In this document: positions 1 to 8,692 of the stretch, piece by piece
Numbering within the stretch: position 1 is the stretch's first letter
Layout: the number at the start of each line of letters is the position of its first letter
DNA from: Wenyingzhuangia aestuarii
GTDB taxonomy: Bacteria > Bacteroidota > Bacteroidia > Flavobacteriales > Flavobacteriaceae
Direction of reading: 5' to 3'
Assembly (NCBI RefSeq): GCF_011927765.1
Contig: NZ_JAATJG010000010.1
Location: 1-64,000 of the forward strand
Length of the DNA stretch: 64,000 nucleotides
The notes under the pieces: generated by a model
The model's database searches: none
Told to the model about the DNA's origin: nothing
Seen by the model: only the letters and a program-made list of their open reading frames with translations
Program-made: the position numbers and the translations under genes

Positions 1-118
1 ATAAGTTTTAAAAGGTCTAAAGTAAGTTCCAATACGAATAAATTTAAACCTCAAAACTAAAACTATCCTAATTCACACACAACTTTTGTGATTGAGCCAT
101 TTAAGTATTGTAAACTAA

Positions 119-156
119 AAAGCCTCATTAAGTATATACTTAATGAGGCTTTTTTA
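119..156. terminator. Bidirectional terminator hairpin
   Basis: A perfect 30-bp palindrome (121-150, AGCCTCATTAAGTA and its complement) is followed by a T-run on the plus strand and preceded by an A-run. It lies just past the stop of the minus-strand zinc-ribbon gene and probably ends the nif3-like/zinc-ribbon operon. The 118 bases before it show no gene. Confidence 0.8.
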
Positions 157-174
157 TAGATTATAACGTTTTTC

Positions 175-948
175 TTATTTTAAGAAAGCAGCTAATTTTT
201 CTCTTTCTTCTTCTGCTAAAGCAGCATCTACTAAAATACGACCAGAATATTCATCAATAGTAATTTTCTTACGACTAGCAATTTCAATTTGAACCTGTGG
301 TGGAATGGTAAAGTAAGAACCTCCAGAAGCACCTCTTTCAATAGCAACAACAGCTAAACCGTTTTTAACGCTATTTCTAATTCTTCTGTATGCTACTAAT
401 AAGTGATTGTCGATTTTCTCAGCCATCTTATCAGATAATTCCTTTAACTCATTTTGCTCATTTTCAGTTTCCTTTAAAATAGCATCTAATTCAGATTTTT
501 TATGATCTAAATGGCTTTGTTGAGAGTTTAATTTTTCAGTAGTTTTAGCAACTATTTCCTTTTTTTGCTCAATTCTAGCGTACGCTTCTTTAATTCTTTT
601 TTCAGAAAGTTCAATTTCTAATTCTTGAAATTCAGCTTCTTTAGTTAAAGAATCAAATTCACGGTTGTTACGAACAGATTTTTGTTGTTCTGTATATTTT
701 TTAACTAACTCTTTAGATTCGTCAATACTAATTTTTCTATTAGCAACTTCAGTTTGAAAGTTAGTAACATCTTGGTTTAACTTTTCAATACGAGCTGTTA
801 ACCCACTAATTTCACTTTCTAAATCTTCTATTTCTAAAGGTAACTCTCCTTGAACGCTTTTGATTTCGTCAATTCTAGAGTCAATTAATTGTAAATTATA
901 TAAAGCTCTTAACTTGTCTTCTACAGATACTTCTTGTTTAACTGCCAT
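175..948 (-). CDS. Coiled-coil, degenerate C4-type zinc-ribbon protein
   Basis: A 257-residue protein of the DUF164/C4-type zinc-ribbon family. Residues about 10-190 are a long charged coiled coil, and the C-terminal 55 residues align with the family's zinc ribbon (IPPQ, GRILVD). The positions that hold the two CxxC pairs in relatives are Ser208, Ser211, Asp232 and Ser235 here, so the zinc site is lost while the fold-defining residues around it stay. The gene starts 5 bases after the stop of the upstream Nif3-like gene, a pairing seen in many bacteria, so the two are probably co-transcribed. The molecular role of the family is not settled; I do not assign one. It ends at a strong hairpin. Confidence 0.85.
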   Translation of the reverse strand: MAVKQEVSVEDKLRALYNLQLIDSRIDEIKSVQGELPLEIEDLESEISGLTARIEKLNQDVTNFQTEVANRKISIDESKELVKKYTEQQKSVRNNREFDSLTKEAEFQELEIELSEKRIKEAYARIEQKKEIVAKTTEKLNSQQSHLDHKKSELDAILKETENEQNELKELSDKMAEKIDNHLLVAYRRIRNSVKNGLAVVAIERGASGGSYFTIPPQVQIEIASRKKITIDEYSGRILVDAALAEEEREKLAAFLK

Positions 949-953
949 AATAA

Positions 954-2048
954 CTATGAGTAATATATTGGGTTTGTACTTTTATTCGATAAAATGATTG
1001 CAAAATTACGAAATTTTTCCTTAAGATAATCAACTAATAAGTTTTTTGTAAATTGTTCACTTTCATAATGTCCAATATCCGTAATTAATAGTTTACCCTC
1101 TGCTTTGTAAAACTCATGATACTTAAAATCTGCCGTAATATAAGCATCTGCTCCCTTAGCTATGGCTGCATTAATACCAAAACTACCAGAACCTCCTAAC
1201 ACAGCTACCTTTTGTATATTTTTCTGTAACGGTTTTGAATGTCTAATACATTCTGTATTCATATTTAGTTTTACGTAACTTAAAAAATCGAAGGTATTCA
1301 GGGGAGTTTCTAATTCTCCAATCATTCCAATTCCTATATGTTGATTCACATTTTCTAAAGTTGTTATTTCGTATGCAACTTCTTCGTACGGATGTGTTTT
1401 GATCAATGCGGAAAGAATTTCACTTTCTAAGTGTTTAGAAAATGTAATCCCTATCTGCGTTTCTTGTTCTTCTTGTAAAACTCCTTTTGTTCCAACAACA
1501 GGATTAGAATCATCATTTCCTTTAAAAGTTCCAATACCTTCTGTATTAAAACTACAGTTGCTATAGTTTCCTATACTTCCTGCTCCAGCATTATAAAGTG
1601 CTTCTCTAATTTTAGAAGCCTTATCAGTAGGAACAAAAGTAATCAGTTTTTTAATAGTTCCTTTTTGCGGAATTAAGACCTCTTTATTTTTTAGATGTAA
1701 TACTTCACACATTTTAGCACTAACTCCGTTAAAAGAGTTGTCAAGAGCTGTGTGGGTTGCATAAATAGCAATATCGTTCTTAATGGCTTTCATTACCACT
1801 CGTTCTACATAATTAGAACCGTTAAATTTTTTTAATCCAGCAAAAACAATAGGATGAAAACTAACAATTAAATTGCAATTTTCTTTAATAGCTTGGTCTA
1901 CGGTTTCTTCTAATGTATCTAGGGTTACTAAAACTCCAGTAACCTCTGTAGCATAGTTTCCTACCAAAAGCCCAACGTTGTCAAAATCCTCTGCATAAGC
2001 CAAAGGAGCTAATTTTTCTATATAGCTAGTAATATCTTTAATTTTCAT
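954..2048 (-). CDS. Nif3-like dinuclear metal-centre protein (YbgI/DUF34)
   Basis: About 364 residues, the longer form of the NIF3/YbgI family with a PII/CutA-like domain inserted between two halves of the metal-binding domain. Likely metal ligands are visible: His in FHP near residue 64, HTALDN near residue 100, and His/Glu in GHYESE near the C-terminus. Relatives form hexameric toroids with a two-metal site; the substrate is uncertain and the old GTP cyclohydrolase label is doubtful. I start at the ATG (2048) giving MKIKDI, not at the TTG two codons upstream. First gene of the pair with the zinc-ribbon gene. Confidence 0.88.
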   Translation of the reverse strand: MKIKDITSYIEKLAPLAYAEDFDNVGLLVGNYATEVTGVLVTLDTLEETVDQAIKENCNLIVSFHPIVFAGLKKFNGSNYVERVVMKAIKNDIAIYATHTALDNSFNGVSAKMCEVLHLKNKEVLIPQKGTIKKLITFVPTDKASKIREALYNAGAGSIGNYSNCSFNTEGIGTFKGNDDSNPVVGTKGVLQEEQETQIGITFSKHLESEILSALIKTHPYEEVAYEITTLENVNQHIGIGMIGELETPLNTFDFLSYVKLNMNTECIRHSKPLQKNIQKVAVLGGSGSFGINAAIAKGADAYITADFKYHEFYKAEGKLLITDIGHYESEQFTKNLLVDYLKEKFRNFAIILSNKSTNPIYYS

Positions 2049-2077
2049 ACTCAAAAATACAGATTTTGTTCTATTTG

Positions 2078-2108
2078 TTGTTTGTAGAACGGAATTGTTT
2101 TAGTTTTG
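2078..2108 (+). promoter_or_regulatory. Predicted lpxK promoter
   Basis: TTG at 2078-2080 and TAGTTTTG at 2101-2108 are separated by 20 bases and fit the Bacteroidota TTG/TAnnTTTG consensus. Transcription would begin near 2115, past the ATG at 2110, which favours translation of lpxK from 2137. Confidence 0.55.
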
Positions 2109-2136
2109 AATGCACTATTCATTCCTAAATAAGACC

Positions 2137-3156
2137 ATGCGTTTCATTACAATACTAAGAGTTCTTTTATTTCCTTTTTCGGTGCTCTATGGAGTTATTG
2201 TATCTGTTAGGAATTTACTGTATGATTTTGGATGGTTGACTGCTACCAAATTTGATCTTCCTTTAATTACAGTAGGTAACCTAAGTGTGGGGGGGACAGG
2301 TAAAACTCCTCAAATAGAATATTTAATTCGTTTATTACAAAATAATTATTCGGTAGCCGTTTTAAGTAGAGGTTATAAAAGAAAAAGTAAAGGTTTTGTA
2401 TTAGGAAATTCTGAATCTACAGTGTTAGATTTAGGTGATGAACCTTTTCAATACCATCAAAAATTTCATAAAATACATGTAGCAGTTGATGGAAATAGGG
2501 TGGAAGGAGTTAAACAACTAAAAGTGTTACAACCCAATACCGATGTGGTTTTGTTGGATGATGCTTACCAACACAGAAAAATTAAAGCAGGCTATCAAAT
2601 TTTATTAAGTTCTTACGATAGCTTATTTTACAATGATTTTATGATGCCTACAGGGAATTTACGTGAATTATGGTGGGGTAAAAATAGAGCAAACAGCATT
2701 GTAATAACTAAGTGTCCTGAGCATTTATCAGAAAAAGAGCAAACCAAAATTATAAAAAGGGTTCGTCCGGCTAAGCATCAGCAAGTTTATTTTACCAAAA
2801 TTGGTTATGGAGCTAATGTTTTAGGTTTTAAAGAAATAGCTTTGAATCAATTTATTGAAAATAAGCTAGTTTTAATTACAGGAATAGCAAAGCCCAAACC
2901 TTTAGTAGCTTATTTAGAAAGTTTGGGAGCTACATTTGAGCATTTAGATTTTCCAGATCATCATCATTTTACAGAAGAAGAGTTAACTACTATTAAAGAA
3001 AAAGCAAAGCACAGTAAAATAATAACAACAGAAAAGGACTATGTCCGTTTAGAAAACGAAATTTCTGAATTGTATTACTTGCCTATTGAAACTTGTTTTC
3101 TAAATCATAAATCAAGTTTTGATCAGCAGATTTTAAATTTTGTGAAAGGGTTATGA
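2137..3156 (+). CDS. lpxK: Tetraacyldisaccharide 4'-kinase
   Basis: LpxK phosphorylates the 4' position of the tetraacyldisaccharide lipid A precursor at the inner face of the cytoplasmic membrane. The protein has an N-terminal membrane-associated helix (residues about 3-25), the P-loop GNLSVGGTGKT at residues 47-57, and the family motif DDAYQHR. Length (339 residues) is normal for the family. An upstream in-frame ATG at 2110 would add nine residues, but it lies before the predicted transcription start, so 2137 is chosen. The last two codons overlap the end of the convergent gene at 3151, leaving no space for a terminator between them. Confidence 0.93.
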   Translation: MRFITILRVLLFPFSVLYGVIVSVRNLLYDFGWLTATKFDLPLITVGNLSVGGTGKTPQIEYLIRLLQNNYSVAVLSRGYKRKSKGFVLGNSESTVLDLGDEPFQYHQKFHKIHVAVDGNRVEGVKQLKVLQPNTDVVLLDDAYQHRKIKAGYQILLSSYDSLFYNDFMMPTGNLRELWWGKNRANSIVITKCPEHLSEKEQTKIIKRVRPAKHQQVYFTKIGYGANVLGFKEIALNQFIENKLVLITGIAKPKPLVAYLESLGATFEHLDFPDHHHFTEEELTTIKEKAKHSKIITTEKDYVRLENEISELYYLPIETCFLNHKSSFDQQILNFVKGL

Positions 3157-3567
3157 TCTTTCTTTTGCTGTTAAATTGATAAAACAAGGAGTGATTGTTT
3201 TTTTGTCTTCATCTACTTGTAAAAAAGCGGTTCCTAAATCTCCACTTTCCCATTTAACATATTCACTAGAAGTACCAGTTATGTAACATTTTAAATAATG
3301 ATTTTCTAATTCATCTTGAATGTTCTTAATACTAAGATTTTTAGTCTTTTTTATGAATTTAGAAACTTTAAAAGAGCTTTCTTCTGTAATTGCATTTAGT
3401 ATCGCTAGTGCATAATTATCTCCATTTTGATGGGTAAAAATAGAACCGTTTTCGTAATGTGTTCTGTATTCTAAAATTTCAACTTGCTCAAAAGCAACAT
3501 TAGGTTCATCTAATATGGCAATTTTACTAAGGGTATTGTTGATGTAGTTTTCTATTTCTGGTTTCAT
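3151..3567 (-). CDS. Conserved hypothetical protein, 138 residues
   Basis: I do not recognise a family. It is a soluble, acidic protein without signal peptide or membrane segment, with predicted mixed alpha/beta content and a hydrophobic C-terminal strand region (TPCFINLTAK). It follows purM on the same strand, but a strong hairpin lies between them, so it may have its own weak promoter or depend on read-through. Its stop codon (3151-3153) sits inside the last sense codon of convergent lpxK, so the two 3' ends overlap by six bases. Reading frame and start look sound; function unknown. Confidence 0.7.
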   Translation of the reverse strand: MKPEIENYINNTLSKIAILDEPNVAFEQVEILEYRTHYENGSIFTHQNGDNYALAILNAITEESSFKVSKFIKKTKNLSIKNIQDELENHYLKCYITGTSSEYVKWESGDLGTAFLQVDEDKKTITPCFINLTAKERS

Positions 3568-3583
3568 AATAAAGTAATTTCAT

Positions 3584-3619
3584 AAAAAAAGCTATCTATA
3601 AATTTATAGATAGCTTTTT
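3584..3619. terminator. Terminator downstream of purM
   Basis: A perfect inverted repeat (GCTATCTATAAA and complement) is flanked by A and T runs, so it can act on the minus strand after purM. It separates purM from the downstream hypothetical gene. Confidence 0.8.
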
Positions 3620-3636
3620 AAGATTGTATAAGTTTT

Positions 3637-4824
3637 TTAGTAGTTAAAAACTCCAAATTCACTAGAAATCTCTAAAGATTTAGTTCCTTCTGTTTTAGGA
3701 GCTTCTACACGACCAATAATTTTAGCATCTACATTAAAAGATTTTGAAATGGCAATAATGTCTTCTGCAATTTCAGCAGGAACGTATACTTCCATTCTGT
3801 GCCCCATGTTAAATACTTGATACATTTCTTTCCAGTCTGTACCAGAATTTTCTTGAATCAATTTAAACAATGGTGGTACATCAAACATATTGTCTTTTAC
3901 AATGTGTAGGTTTTCTACAAAATGTAAAATTTTTGTTTGAGCCCCTCCAGAACAGTGTACCATACCGTGTACTTCTTGTGGTGTATATTTAGCTAAAATA
4001 GCTTTAATAATAGGAGCGTAAGTTCTTGTTGGCGATAATACTAATTGACCTGCATCAATAGGAGAACCTTCTACAGGATCTGTTAATTTAGTATTTCCAG
4101 AATAGACCAATTCTTCTGGTACAGCTGCATCATAACTTTCAGGATATTTTTCAGCTAAATATTTATGAAACACATCATGTCTAGCAGAAGTTAATCCGTT
4201 AGATCCCATTCCTCCATTATAACCTTTTTCGTAAGTAGCTTGACCAAAAGATTCTAGTCCAACAATTACATCACCAGGTTTAATATTGGCATTGTTTACT
4301 ACATCACTACGTTTCATTCTAGCTGTAACGGTAGAATCTACAATAATAGTTCTTACCAAGTCTCCAACATCGGCAGTTTCACCACCTGTAGAATGAATAG
4401 TAACACCAAACTCTTTTAATTCGGTTAGTAACTCTTCTGTTCCATTAATAATTTGAGAAAGAACTTCTCCTGGAATTAAATTCTTATTACGTCCAATAGT
4501 TGATGATAACATAATATTATCTGTAGCACCTACACATAATAAATCATCAATATTCATAATTAACGCATCTTGAGCAATTCCTTTCCAAACAGAAATATCT
4601 CCTGTTTCTTTCCAATACATATAAGCTAAAGCAGATTTAGTTCCAGCTCCATCGGCATGCATAATCAAACAATAATCATCATCATTTGTTAAGTAATCAG
4701 GAACAATTTTACAGAATGCCTTAGGAAATAAACCTTTATCAACATTTTTAATTGCGTTGTGTACATCTTCTTTAGAAGCGGATACTCCACGTTGGCTATA
4801 TCTTTTACTTACTTCAGAACTCAT
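3637..4824 (-). CDS. purM: Phosphoribosylformylglycinamidine cyclo-ligase (AIR synthase)
   Basis: PurM converts FGAM to AIR with ATP, the fifth step of purine synthesis. At 395 residues it is the longer Bacteroidota form, about 50 residues above the E. coli enzyme. The N-terminal half carries the PurM-type ATP-binding segments (HADGAGTKS, MNIDDLLCVGA, STGGETADVGD), and the C-terminal half the AIR synthase C domain with HCSGGAQTK. It is transcribed divergently from glnA across 247 bases, with a candidate -7 box (TAAATTTG on the minus strand, 4857-4864). A hairpin follows the stop. Confidence 0.92.
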   Translation of the reverse strand: MSSEVSKRYSQRGVSASKEDVHNAIKNVDKGLFPKAFCKIVPDYLTNDDDYCLIMHADGAGTKSALAYMYWKETGDISVWKGIAQDALIMNIDDLLCVGATDNIMLSSTIGRNKNLIPGEVLSQIINGTEELLTELKEFGVTIHSTGGETADVGDLVRTIIVDSTVTARMKRSDVVNNANIKPGDVIVGLESFGQATYEKGYNGGMGSNGLTSARHDVFHKYLAEKYPESYDAAVPEELVYSGNTKLTDPVEGSPIDAGQLVLSPTRTYAPIIKAILAKYTPQEVHGMVHCSGGAQTKILHFVENLHIVKDNMFDVPPLFKLIQENSGTDWKEMYQVFNMGHRMEVYVPAEIAEDIIAISKSFNVDAKIIGRVEAPKTEGTKSLEISSEFGVFNY

Positions 4825-4856
4825 ATATATAGATTAAATATTTTTAATAGATTTTG

Positions 4857-4864
4857 CAAATTTA
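4857..4864 (-). promoter_or_regulatory. Candidate purM -7 element
   Basis: TAAATTTG on the minus strand matches TAnnTTTG and lies 33 bases upstream of the purM ATG. No clear TTG is seen at the expected distance. Confidence 0.35.
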
Positions 4865-4968
4865 GGTATTTGATTTTAGTTAGAAGTGTAAAAACTAAAT
4901 AACATTAAAACTGCGAAAAATCATAAAGAAAACTGTGTTAAATCTTTGGTGTTGAAAAATTGTTGTTA

Positions 4969-4986
4969 CTACGTAAAAATACGTAG
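4969..4986. promoter_or_regulatory. Perfect inverted repeat upstream of glnA (candidate operator)
   Basis: CTACGTA, four A residues, TACGTAG forms a perfect 7-bp inverted repeat. It ends 8 bases before the TTG of the predicted glnA promoter, with its centre about 53 bases before the inferred transcription start, a spacing typical of activator sites. The intergenic position and lack of a T-run argue against a terminator. Confidence 0.5.
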
Positions 4987-4994
4987 AATTATAA

Positions 4995-5024
4995 TTGTTC
5001 AATAGAATAAATATTATATATTTG
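4995..5024 (+). promoter_or_regulatory. Predicted glnA promoter
   Basis: TTG (4995-4997), 19 bases, then TATATTTG (5017-5024) is an excellent match to the Bacteroidota consensus. It predicts a leader of about 40 bases before the ATG at 5072. Confidence 0.65.
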
Positions 5025-5071
5025 TGTCCTTTAAGAGATAAAATAAAATTTATTAACATCATATTTAAATT

Positions 5072-6088
5072 ATGGCTAAAATTAAATTAGAGTATATCTG
5101 GTTAGACGGATATTTTCCAACTCAAAACTTAAGAAGTAAGACAAAAGTTGAAGAACACGATAACTTTCAAGGAACATTAGAAGAATTAGGAAACTGGTCT
5201 TTCGATGGTTCATCTACAAAACAAGCTTCTGGTGGAGCTTCTGATTGTATTTTAAAACCAGTTGCAATTTATCCAGATCCAGCACGTATCAACGGTTATT
5301 TAGTTATGACTGAAGTATTAAATGCTGATGGTACTCCACATGAATCTAACGGACGTGCTACAATTGAAGATGATGATAATGATTTCTGGTTCGGATTTGA
5401 GCAAGAATACTTTATTATGGATAGCGATACTGATTTACCATTAGGATTCCCAAGAGGTGGTTACCCAGCTCCACAAGGAATGTATTACTGTTCAGTAGGT
5501 GGTAGATATACTCACGGTCGTGATTTAGTTGAAGAGCATGCTGATTTATGTATTGAAGCTGGATTAAACTTTGAAGGAATCAACCAAGAGGTTGCATCTG
5601 GACAATGGGAATTCCAATTGTTTGCAAAAGGAGCTAAGAAAGCAGGAGATGAAATCTGGATTGCTAGATATTTATTAGATCGTTTAACTGAAGGTCGTGG
5701 AATGTACATTGAGTACCACCCAAAACCATTAGGAGATACTGATTGGAATGGATCTGGAATGCACGCTAACTTCTCTAACTCTATTTTAAGAACTTGTGGT
5801 TCTAAAGAAAAGTATGCTGAAATTTGTGAAGCTTTCCGTCCAGTAGTAAAAGAGCACATCGATGTTTATGGTGAGCACAACGAACAACGTTTAACTGGTA
5901 AGCACGAAACTGCTGCAATCACTGACTTCTCTTGGGGAGTTTCTGATAGAGGAGCATCTATCCGTATTCCAATTATCGCTGTAGAAAAAGGATACAAAGG
6001 ATGGTTAGAAGACCGTCGTCCATCTTCAAACGGAGATCCATACAAAATTGCTGCACGTATTATTAAAACGGTAAAACCGATTAAATAA
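5072..6088 (+). CDS. glnA: Glutamine synthetase, type II (GSII)
   Basis: Makes glutamine from glutamate, ammonia and ATP. The 338-residue length, the N-terminal beta-grasp segment (YIWLDG, NWSFDGSST), FGFEQEYF, NQEVASGQWEFQ and the C-terminal DRRPSSNGDPY mark the eukaryote-like GSII class rather than the 470-residue GSI or 730-residue GSIII. The GSI adenylylation region is absent, so control by adenylyltransferase is not expected; control is more likely transcriptional, in line with the inverted repeat upstream. The gene is monocistronic, with its own promoter and a hairpin directly after the stop. Codons look like those of a highly expressed gene (many GGT, AAC, TTC, CGT). Confidence 0.95.
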   Translation: MAKIKLEYIWLDGYFPTQNLRSKTKVEEHDNFQGTLEELGNWSFDGSSTKQASGGASDCILKPVAIYPDPARINGYLVMTEVLNADGTPHESNGRATIEDDDNDFWFGFEQEYFIMDSDTDLPLGFPRGGYPAPQGMYYCSVGGRYTHGRDLVEEHADLCIEAGLNFEGINQEVASGQWEFQLFAKGAKKAGDEIWIARYLLDRLTEGRGMYIEYHPKPLGDTDWNGSGMHANFSNSILRTCGSKEKYAEICEAFRPVVKEHIDVYGEHNEQRLTGKHETAAITDFSWGVSDRGASIRIPIIAVEKGYKGWLEDRRPSSNGDPYKIAARIIKTVKPIK

Positions 6089-6110
6089 TTAGAAGCATTC
6101 TAATATTTTA

Positions 6111-6142
6111 AAAGCCCTGCAATTTTTTGCAGGGCTTTTTTT
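6111..6142 (+). terminator. glnA terminator
   Basis: AAAGCCCTGCAA, a short T loop and TTGCAGGGCTTT, followed by T residues, begin 22 bases after the glnA stop. A GC-rich stem with a T-tail is a textbook intrinsic terminator. Confidence 0.85.
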
Positions 6143-6169
6143 ATCGAAATTAATGATTAGTTTTAGCGC

Positions 6170-6934
6170 ATGATTTTATTTTTAGTAGTTGCATTTATTT
6201 TGGTATTGGGTATGTATAGCTATAGAAGTTCTACTTCTAAGAAAAGCAAAAGAATTCCTAAAGACTTGCATAATTTGTTGTTAGCAAATGTCTTATTTTA
6301 TGAAAAGTTAAAAACAGAATCGCAAAGAAAGTTGTTTAGAGAAAGAGTTTACACCTTTTTAAAAGAGACTTATATAGAAGCTGTAGGTTTTAACTTAGAG
6401 GATATAGACATTGTTTTAGTAGCTGCAAGTGCTGTAATTCCTGTGTTTTATTTTAAAGATTGGACATATTCAAACTTAGCTACGGTTCTTTTGTATCCAG
6501 ATTATTTTAACAAAGAGTTAAATTATACAGAAGGAGCTAGAAATATTGGAGGTTTAGTGGGTACAGGAAGATTTAATGATCAAGTGATATTATCTAGAAA
6601 AGCCTTACACCACGGTTTTAGTAATAAAACAGATAAGAGTAACACGGGTATTCACGAATTTGTTCATTTGATAGATATGCTTGATGGTGATACAGATGGA
6701 ATCCCAAGTGTATTATTGTCAAATACCTATCTAATTCCTTGGTTAGATTTAATTCACAAAGGGATGGAAGCTATTAATAATGATCAATCGGATATTAGAG
6801 CCTATGGAGGAACAAATCAACAGGAGTTTTTTGCAGTAGCTGCTGAATATTTTTTTGAACGACCAGAACTTTTAAAAGTAAAACATCCTGATTTGTATAA
6901 AATGATGGAATTGTGTTTTTTAGGAAAGAAATAA
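6170..6934 (+). CDS. MtfA-like zinc peptidase (M90 family)
   Basis: The protein begins with one hydrophobic membrane segment (residues 2-15) followed by a 235-residue domain of the MtfA/M90 type. The zinc motif HEFVH is at residues 162-166 and a downstream QEFFAVAAEYFFERP supplies the third ligand region, as in E. coli MtfA. In enterobacteria MtfA binds the repressor Mlc and affects glucose uptake; no Mlc or PTS gene is seen here, so only a peptidase role is supported. The extra N-terminal anchor suggests membrane attachment. It is separated from glnA by a terminator. Confidence 0.85.
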   Translation: MILFLVVAFILVLGMYSYRSSTSKKSKRIPKDLHNLLLANVLFYEKLKTESQRKLFRERVYTFLKETYIEAVGFNLEDIDIVLVAASAVIPVFYFKDWTYSNLATVLLYPDYFNKELNYTEGARNIGGLVGTGRFNDQVILSRKALHHGFSNKTDKSNTGIHEFVHLIDMLDGDTDGIPSVLLSNTYLIPWLDLIHKGMEAINNDQSDIRAYGGTNQQEFFAVAAEYFFERPELLKVKHPDLYKMMELCFLGKK

Positions 6935-7018
6935 AACGGAATTTTTTTTTTAGTTGTTAACTATAAGGTAATATAATGTTGAATATATCTTTAATCAATT
7001 AGTATTTAATTTGTTGGT

Positions 7019-7600
7019 ATGCATAATACCTTAAAAAATATTGATAAAATTGATTTGATAAAAAGAGTCAAAACTTCTGATCAACGGGCTTTTCAAATCT
7101 TATACAATTACTATTTTTCAAAAATTTATGCTTTTTTAAATTCGTTAAACTTATCCACATATGCTGATGATGTGGTTCAAGAAACTTTTGTCATTCTTTG
7201 GAACAAAAGAGAAGATTTAGATGTAGAAAAATCGTTTGAATCTTATTTGTTTACCATTGCTAAAAACCTAGCATTAAAGTCTTTAAGAAAACAAATTGTT
7301 TATCAGTTAGAAGAAAGTACAGAGGCTTTAGAATACAAAAGTTCTTTGGTTGAAAATGATGCTTTTTCAGAGGATTTAGAAAAAACGTACACAACAATAT
7401 TATCTAAATTACCAGAAAGAGTTAAGAATGTTTTTGAATTAAAACGCATGTATGGTTGGTCTACAGATCAAATAGCAGAACATTTACATATAGCTCCTAA
7501 AACTGTAGAAAACCACATGAATCGTGCTTTAACCATTCTAAAGAAAGAAATGAACAGCATGTCTTTGCTAACAATATTGCTTTTTTTTAAACAATTCTAA
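7019..7600 (+). CDS. ECF RNA polymerase sigma factor (Bacteroidota expansion family)
   Basis: A 193-residue ECF sigma factor. Region 2 spans about residues 20-90 (FQILYNYYFSKIY, DDVVQETFVILW) and region 4 about 125-180, with the helix-turn-helix around WSTDQIAEHLHIAPKTVENH. The C-terminus is unusually hydrophobic (LLTILLFF), common in this group. It precedes a FecR anti-sigma gene and a SusC/SusD pair, the arrangement used for cell-surface signalling: ligand uptake by the receptor relieves FecR and frees the sigma factor to transcribe the operon. The 84 bases upstream show no clear TAnnTTTG box. Confidence 0.92.
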   Translation: MHNTLKNIDKIDLIKRVKTSDQRAFQILYNYYFSKIYAFLNSLNLSTYADDVVQETFVILWNKREDLDVEKSFESYLFTIAKNLALKSLRKQIVYQLEESTEALEYKSSLVENDAFSEDLEKTYTTILSKLPERVKNVFELKRMYGWSTDQIAEHLHIAPKTVENHMNRALTILKKEMNSMSLLTILLFFKQF

Positions 7601-7705
7601 TAACATAGATTTTCTCTTTACTTAACTATTTGTTAACCATTCTCTATTGGGTGTTTTTGTCCATTTCAAGCTATTACTAGTGTAACATAACAGCAGATAG
7701 TTTAG

Positions 7706-8689
7706 ATGAAATTGATAGAAGATTATAAAAAGAAAATTGAAAATGGAACTGCTTCTGAAAAAGAATTACAAGCTTTTTGGGAGTTGTTAAATGATTCAAA
7801 AAATGAGGAATTAAAAGAATGGTTTCAACAAAAGTGGAGCACCGCAATGGAATCAAATATTATGGAATTGCCTAAACAACAATTGGTTTGGGATAAAATT
7901 ACCAAAGAATTAGGCTTTGCTTCTGAAAAGAAAAAATTGAAATCCAAAACAAGAAAATTAATTCCGTACAAATATATTGCTGTTGCTTCTATTTTATTGG
8001 TTTTGGGAATTACTTACTTATTTCAAAACAATGCTTCAGCATTTGTAACCTTAACAGTTGCTAAAGGAGAGGTTGCTAAAATGTTTGTATTACCAGATAG
8101 TACTAAAATTTGGTTGAATAGTGCTTCTACGTTGTCTTATCAAAAAAACTTTACCAATCATAGAAATCTAATATTACAAGGAGAGGCTTATTTTGAAGTT
8201 TATAAAAATAAAACAGCTCCTTTTAAGGTGAATTTCTGTGACAATTTATTAAAAGTTACAGGAACTAAATTCAACATCTCTTCTTATAATAATAATGATT
8301 TTACGAGTGTACATGTAAAAGAAGGAAGTGTAGAGGTCTACAACAAAAGAGTAGATACTACTTTTTTGACACAAAATAACTTGTTGTTGATTGATAAGTT
8401 AAAGAATACTCAAATAAAAAATTCAGTTGATTTTAATGATAGTTTATTATGGAATCAAGAAAAGCTGGTGTTTAAAAAATCAAAATTAGCACAAGTTTTA
8501 AAAGTTTTAGAACGTAGATACAATGTAGTTTTTGAGTACAATTCTAAAAAGATTAACACAAGTAGTTTGCTAACCGTTCAGTATAATAATACGATGACCT
8601 TAGAAGAAATATTAAAAGGATTACAAATTTTAACCCCAATACGATATGACAAAATAGACGAAAAAACAATCAAGATTTATCAAAACTAA
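7706..8689 (+). CDS. FecR-family transmembrane anti-sigma factor
   Basis: About 327 residues. A cytoplasmic N-terminal part (1-88) binds the sigma factor. One membrane helix follows (IAVASILLVLGITYLF, about 91-107). The periplasmic FecR domain (about 115-215, with LPDSTKIWLNSAS and GEAYFEV) is followed by a C-terminal DUF4974 domain (about 250-325). DUF4974 resembles an STN fold and is thought to contact the receptor's STN domain. It lies 105 bases after the sigma gene and 72 bases before the STN-containing SusC, so the complete sigma/anti-sigma/receptor set is present. Confidence 0.92.
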   Translation: MKLIEDYKKKIENGTASEKELQAFWELLNDSKNEELKEWFQQKWSTAMESNIMELPKQQLVWDKITKELGFASEKKKLKSKTRKLIPYKYIAVASILLVLGITYLFQNNASAFVTLTVAKGEVAKMFVLPDSTKIWLNSASTLSYQKNFTNHRNLILQGEAYFEVYKNKTAPFKVNFCDNLLKVTGTKFNISSYNNNDFTSVHVKEGSVEVYNKRVDTTFLTQNNLLLIDKLKNTQIKNSVDFNDSLLWNQEKLVFKKSKLAQVLKVLERRYNVVFEYNSKKINTSSLLTVQYNNTMTLEEILKGLQILTPIRYDKIDEKTIKIYQN

Positions 8690-8692
8690 AAA

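Noticed and set aside
5512-5859. 115-codon open frame antisense to glnA
   Set aside because: It lies wholly inside a strongly conserved gene, has no family features and reflects the codon bias of glnA on the opposite strand.
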